Shown here in pieces: positions 7,528 through 10,579 of a stretch of 10,579 bases of DNA. Each line of letters opens with the position of its first letter. Within the stretch, counting starts at the first letter, position 1. Origin of the DNA: an uncultured Hyphomicrobiales bacterium (GTDB lineage Bacteria > Pseudomonadota > Alphaproteobacteria > Rhizobiales > Beijerinckiaceae); contig CAIWVR010000494.1 of NCBI GenBank assembly GCA_903916165.1, positions 1-10,579 on the forward strand. Direction: 5' to 3'. Made by a program: the position numbers and the translations under genes. The notes under the pieces are model-generated. The model was not told where the DNA came from. It ran no database searches and saw only the letters and a list, made by a program, of their open reading frames with translations.

Positions 7528-7829
7528 AGCCAACCAATCTGTCCGATCTCAAATCCAATGCAGCGATGATGGCAGGGCGTCTGAAGCTAATGAGTCACCC
7601 TGTAAGGTTGATGATGCTTTGTCGGATGGATGAAGGCGAAGTGACGGTTAAAGAACTGGTGGAACAAAGCGGTCTTTCCCAACCATCCGTCTCTCAACAT
7701 TTGGCGATGTTGCGCGATGAAGGCGTCGTCAACATCCGTGGCGAGGCCCAAACGCGCTACTACAGTCTCAAGGACCCCATCGTACGAGGGGTGATTGAGA
7801 CACTTTGTGAATTGTGCGGCGAGAGCTGA
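7524..7829 (+). CDS. ArsR/SmtB-family transcriptional regulator, possible BigR/SqrR-type persulfide sensor
   Basis: This 101-residue winged-helix repressor has the ArsR core. SHPVRLMML (24-32) opens the helix-turn-helix region, VKELVEQSGLSQPSVSQHL (42-60) is the recognition helix segment, and GEAQTRYYSL (73-82) is the wing. Metal-sensing ArsR proteins usually carry an ELCVCD motif in the recognition region; here it is absent. Instead there is C33 in MLCRMDEGE and C95 and C98 in the last helix. BigR and SqrR sense sulfane sulfur by forming a bridge between one cysteine in the equivalent N-terminal helix and one in the last helix, about 66 residues apart. C33 and C98 are 65 apart, so the fit is close but not exact. 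The gene starts inside the permease stop codon (ATGA), with CGGAA 8 bp upstream. It probably represses its own operon and the divergent SQR operon, and is released by sulfide-derived persulfides. This regulatory role is inferred. Confidence 0.9.
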   Translation: MKPTNLSDLKSNAAMMAGRLKLMSHPVRLMMLCRMDEGEVTVKELVEQSGLSQPSVSQHLAMLRDEGVVNIRGEAQTRYYSLKDPIVRGVIETLCELCGES

Positions 7830-8004
7830 GTGTAAGTCCCGCCTGCCACATGATGGGGGGTGAAATGGCCTCACCGCTATGGATCCCCTACCCGTCTACC
7901 TCAAATACGGCTGGCTCCTATTTGGTCAGCAAGCTCGCTTCAAATGGGATTTTAAAGACGTGTTGATGCGGTGGCACCATCACTAATGAGAAGGGTACTC
8001 ACTA
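7830..8004 (+). other. Gap between arsR and cydA
   Basis: The 175-bp stretch holds no clear promoter and no hairpin followed by a T-run. A G-run (7855-7860) leads into the small inverted repeat GGTGA-N7-TCACC (7859-7875). A 35-codon ORF occupies 7879-7986. AAGGG (7991-7995), 9 bp before the cydA ATG, is a good ribosome site. The lack of a terminator leaves read-through from arsR into cydA possible. Confidence 0.5.
7879..7986 (+). CDS. Possible 35-residue small protein upstream of cydA (hypothetical)
   Basis: An ORF runs from ATG 7879 to TAA 7984-7986 and is followed at once by an in-frame TGA, giving a tandem stop 15 bp before cydA. The peptide begins MDPLPVYLKYGWLLFG and ends with KDVLMRWHHH. 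It is rich in aromatic and basic residues (three Trp, three Phe, two Tyr) and looks protein-like rather than random. It resembles neither CydX nor the DUF2474 peptide, and I do not recognise it. An in-frame stop at 7861 excludes a longer upstream start. The weak point is the ribosome site: the nearest purine-rich run (7855-7860) is 18 bp away. A competing reading frame from ATG 7865 (33 codons) is better placed for that run but looks less protein-like. It could be a small operon protein, a leader peptide or a gene remnant. Confidence 0.4.
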   Translation: MDPLPVYLKYGWLLFGQQARFKWDFKDVLMRWHHH

Positions 8005-9417
8005 ATGTTCGAGCAGTTCGATCCAATCGTTCTTGCCAGATTTCAGTTCGCCTTTACGGTGAGTTTCCACTTCATTTTTCCGGCCTTCTCCATCGGACTT
8101 GCTAGCTATTTAGCGGTCCTAGAAGGTCTATGGTTGAAGACGGGTTCAATCATCTATTTGGACCTCTTCAAGTACTGGCGGAAGATCTTCGCCGTCGCCT
8201 TCGCCATGGGCGTGGTGTCAGGCATTGTCATGTCCTATCAATTCGGCACCAACTGGTCGGTTTTTTCCGATAAGGTCGGACCCGTGATCGGTCCGTTAAT
8301 GGCTTATGAGGTTCTGACGGCATTCTTCCTGGAAGCGGGATTTCTTGGGGTTATGCTGTTTGGCATGGAGAAGGTAGGCCCTCGCCTACATTTCATTTCC
8401 ACCTGCCTAGTGGCTCTCGGCACCTTCATCTCAGCCTTCTGGATCCTATCGGCCAACAGTTGGATGCAGACGCCGACGGGTTATGAGATCGGCGCTAACG
8501 GTCAGTTCCTCCCCGGGCCCAGTTGGCTGGCAATCATCTTCAATCCCAGCTTTCCCTATCGTCTCGTCCATACGGTGACGGCGGCCTATCTCACCACGGC
8601 CCTGACTGTCGGCGCGGTGGGAGCCTGGCATCTCCTAAAGGACAAGACCAACCCTCACGCGCGCAAGATGTTCTCCATGGCCATGTGGATGGCGGCGATT
8701 GTCGCACCGCTGCAGATCCTAGTCGGAGACGCTCATGGTCTCAACACGCTTGAGCATCAACCGGCAAAGGTCATGGCCATGGAGGGTCACTATCAAAGCC
8801 ATCCTGACGGCGCACCTTTGATCCTGTTCGGAATTCCCAATCCTGAGCAGAATCGCATGGACCATGTCATAGAGATCCCCAAGGCCTCATCCTTGATCCT
8901 GAAGCACGATCCAAACGCCGCCCTGGCCGGACTGGACACAATTGCCAAGGACAAGCAGCCGCCGGTAGCCATCCTGTTCTGGTCGTTTCGGGTCATGGTT
9001 GGGCTGGGTATGGCTATGTTGGGACTAGGTCTGATCAGCCTCGTCGCGCGGTTTAAGAAACGTCTCTACGACTGGTCCTTGCTGCACAGGTTAGCCGTGA
9101 TGATGGGACCAAGCGGTTTCGTTGCGGTGATAGCTGGCTGGGTCACCACGGAGGTGGGGCGTCAGCCCTATACGGTCTATGGCCTGCTCACCACAGCCCA
9201 AAGCGTTTCACCCTTAGCCGCACCTGCCGTGGGTGCGTCACTGCTGGCCTTTATCATCGTTTATTGCTCGGTCTTCTCAGCGGGCCTTTGGTATCTTTTC
9301 AAGCTAATGGGCCAAGCCCCCACAGGCGGCGAAGATGCTGGCGAGCCTGGGCCCATCCGCAGCGCGGGAACCACCCCGGCCATGGGCATCAAGCCCACAA
9401 CCCAGCCTGCGGAGTAG
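8005..9417 (+). CDS. cydA: Cytochrome bd ubiquinol oxidase subunit I, CIO-like short Q-loop type
   Basis: This 470-residue integral membrane subunit binds haems b558, b595 and d and oxidises quinol while oxygen is reduced to water. Key residues known from E. coli CydA can be placed. H22 (in VSFHFIFPAF) corresponds to H19, E102 and E110 (in YEVLTAFFLEAG) to E99 and E107, and H189 to H186. K255 and E260 (in KVMAMEGH) of the Q-loop correspond to K252 and E257. R329 and M331 (in FWSFRVMVG) correspond to R391 and M393, and GRQP stands at 385-388. The offset changes from +3 to -62 across the Q-loop, so about 65 residues of the long E. coli loop are missing. This marks the short-loop class that includes the cyanide-insensitive CioA. 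The tail (437-470) is a Gly/Pro/Ala-rich cytoplasmic extension of no known role. The gene is 3 bp from cydB. Association with the sulfide genes suggests respiration under sulfide or cyanide stress. Confidence 0.95.
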   Translation: MFEQFDPIVLARFQFAFTVSFHFIFPAFSIGLASYLAVLEGLWLKTGSIIYLDLFKYWRKIFAVAFAMGVVSGIVMSYQFGTNWSVFSDKVGPVIGPLMAYEVLTAFFLEAGFLGVMLFGMEKVGPRLHFISTCLVALGTFISAFWILSANSWMQTPTGYEIGANGQFLPGPSWLAIIFNPSFPYRLVHTVTAAYLTTALTVGAVGAWHLLKDKTNPHARKMFSMAMWMAAIVAPLQILVGDAHGLNTLEHQPAKVMAMEGHYQSHPDGAPLILFGIPNPEQNRMDHVIEIPKASSLILKHDPNAALAGLDTIAKDKQPPVAILFWSFRVMVGLGMAMLGLGLISLVARFKKRLYDWSLLHRLAVMMGPSGFVAVIAGWVTTEVGRQPYTVYGLLTTAQSVSPLAAPAVGASLLAFIIVYCSVFSAGLWYLFKLMGQAPTGGEDAGEPGPIRSAGTTPAMGIKPTTQPAE

Positions 9418-9420
9418 ACC

Positions 9421-10428
9421 ATGTTAGCGTCATTGGATCTCACCGTCGTTTGGGCCGTGATTATTGCTTTCGCCGTTTTTGCCTATGTCGTTCTTGACGG
9501 CTTTGACCTCGGCATCGGTATTTTATTTCCGGCTTTCGCAGTCGGGAAAGAGCGCGATCAAGCGATGAATGCTATTGCGCCCGTTTGGGACGGCAACGAG
9601 ACTTGGCTGGTGCTTGGGGGCGGCGGGTTGTTTGCCGCCTTCCCTCTTGCGTACGCCATTATCATGCCAGCGCTCTATCCACCCATCATTGCCATGCTGC
9701 TCGGTCTGGTCTTTCGCGGTGTTGCCTTTGAATTTCGTTGGCGCGACCCCGCGCACCGGGCCTTCTGGGACCTTGCCTTCACGGGCGGATCAACGATAGC
9801 GGCCTTCGCTCAAGGCCTGACGCTGGGCGCGCTCCTTCAAGGTATTACAGTTGCAGGCCGGGCATATGCCGGGGGCTGGTTGGACTGGCTCAGTCCCTTC
9901 AGCCTGATGACAGGGGTAAGCGTTGTGGTGGGCTATGGCTTGCTGGGAAGCACTTGGTTGATTTGGAAATTGGAGGGTTCGGCACAGGCACGAGCCCGCA
10001 TTTGGGCTTGGCGACTGTTCCCATCCACCTTAGCCGCAATTGTTGCAGTCAGTATCGGAACGCTGTTTTTACGACCGGACTATGTGAGCAAGTGGCTGGA
10101 CATGCCTGGTGTTCTCATGACGGCGCAAGTTCCCGTCATTACCGGCATCATTGCCTTCGCTTTCTATCGCGCCATGCGAAAGCAACGGGAGGTCTCACCC
10201 TTCTTGTTGGCACTGGGACTATTTTTATTAAGCTTCATCGGTCTCGGCATCAGTATGTTCCCATACGTCGTTCCTGGCGCAGTGACGATTTGGGAGGCCG
10301 CTACAGTGCCGCGCAGCCAAGCCTTCATGTTGATCGGCGCTCTAATCACTGTGCCTCCAATCCTAGCCTATACGGGCTGGGCCTACTGGGTCTTCAGGGG
10401 CAAGGTTGGCGACCATGGCTTTCATTGA
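9421..10428 (+). CDS. cydB: Cytochrome bd ubiquinol oxidase subunit II
   Basis: This 335-residue partner of CydA completes the bd oxidase heterodimer and contributes to the proton/oxygen path. It is strongly hydrophobic, with about eight membrane helices. The N-terminal motif VVLDGFDLGIG (24-34) with D26 and D29 and the motif VWDGNETWL (55-63) with W56, D57 and E60 are characteristic of CydB. The segment YPPIIAMLLGLVFRGVAFEFRWR also matches the family. Length is in the usual range (E. coli about 379) and slightly short, as is common in the CIO-like class. Its ribosome site, GGAG at 9411-9414, lies in the last codons of cydA, so expression is coupled. The stop overlaps the next small gene in a TGATG. 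CydDC assembly transporters are not in the window. Confidence 0.95.
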   Translation: MLASLDLTVVWAVIIAFAVFAYVVLDGFDLGIGILFPAFAVGKERDQAMNAIAPVWDGNETWLVLGGGGLFAAFPLAYAIIMPALYPPIIAMLLGLVFRGVAFEFRWRDPAHRAFWDLAFTGGSTIAAFAQGLTLGALLQGITVAGRAYAGGWLDWLSPFSLMTGVSVVVGYGLLGSTWLIWKLEGSAQARARIWAWRLFPSTLAAIVAVSIGTLFLRPDYVSKWLDMPGVLMTAQVPVITGIIAFAFYRAMRKQREVSPFLLALGLFLLSFIGLGISMFPYVVPGAVTIWEAATVPRSQAFMLIGALITVPPILAYTGWAYWVFRGKVGDHGFH

Positions 10429-10547
10429 TGAATAACCAAAAGCCTATTTTTTGGAAGCAATTGGCTTGGATGGCGGCTTTGTGGTTGGCGAGTGTGTTAG
10501 CCTTGGCCGCCGTTTCTATGATCATTCGCACTTGGTTGTGGCTCTAG
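10428..10547 (+). CDS. DUF2474-family small membrane peptide of the bd oxidase
   Basis: This 39-residue peptide starts with an ATG that shares one base with the cydB stop codon (TGATG) and ends at TAG 10545-10547. A polar start (MNNQKPIFWKQL) leads into one transmembrane helix at about residues 12-34 (AWMAALWLASVLALAAVSMI), followed by RTWLWL. The FW-x-x-LAWM opening and single helix fit DUF2474, a family of tiny proteins encoded after CIO-type cydAB. By analogy with CydX of E. coli, it probably packs beside CydA and stabilises the haems. No separate ribosome site is evident, so translation probably depends on re-initiation after cydB. Family assignment is from the motif and position; function is inferred. 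Confidence 0.8.
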   Translation: MNNQKPIFWKQLAWMAALWLASVLALAAVSMIIRTWLWL

Positions 10548-10559
10548 TTCCGACCTACC

Positions 10560-10572
10560 CCACCTTAGGTGG
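10560..10572. terminator. Inverted repeat after the operon, possible terminator stem
   Basis: CCACCT and AGGTGG flank one central T, 12 bp after the stop of the last gene. As a hairpin it would give a 5-bp GC-rich stem with a TTA loop. The remaining bases (CATAATA) show no T-run and the window ends at 10579, so a terminator is only possible. It could also be an operator for the next gene. Confidence 0.3.
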
Positions 10573-10579
10573 CATAATA

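Noticed and set aside
7859..7875. GGTGA-N7-TCACC as a terminator after arsR
   Set aside because: The stem is only five pairs and no T-run follows, so it is not a convincing intrinsic terminator.
9738..10547. 269-residue plus-strand ORF overlapping cydB
   Set aside because: It lies out of frame over a convincing CydB. Only its last 39 codons, from the ATG at 10428, look like a real gene (DUF2474).

Overview
This window looks like an accessory region of an alphaproteobacterium, possibly a sphingomonad. That placement is inferred from gene content, codon style and moderate GC. No ribosomal, tRNA or phylogenetic marker gene is present, so it is tentative. I see no insertion sequence, integrase, CRISPR array or tRNA.

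Layout: two operons diverge from an AT-rich intergenic region at 2774-2941. The leftward operon (minus strand) holds a sulfide:quinone oxidoreductase, a small DUF2892 (YgaP-type) membrane protein and a TolC-family outer membrane factor that runs off the left edge. The rightward operon (plus strand) holds a single-domain rhodanese, a lipoprotein periplasmic adaptor of an RND pump, the RND permease and an ArsR/SmtB-type regulator. A 175-bp gap with a possible 35-residue ORF follows. Then come CydA and CydB of a short-Q-loop (CIO-like) cytochrome bd quinol oxidase and a 39-residue DUF2474 membrane peptide. Spacings are short (ATGA overlaps for adaptor/permease and permease/arsR; 3 bp for cydA/cydB; a TGATG overlap for cydB/DUF2474). 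I see no convincing terminator between arsR and cydA, so the rightward genes may be one transcript.

How the genes may work together (inference): SQR oxidises sulfide and passes electrons to quinone. The rhodanese and DUF2892 protein are the two halves of an E. coli YgaP-like protein and would handle the sulfane sulfur produced. The bd oxidase reoxidises quinol and, from what is known of the family, tolerates sulfide and cyanide that block haem-copper oxidases. The ArsR protein has cysteines placed much as in the persulfide sensors BigR/SqrR and is the obvious candidate regulator of both operons. The complete tripartite RND pump, split across the two arms, is the unexplained part. It may export a sulfur-linked toxic product or an unrelated toxicant co-regulated with the sulfide response.
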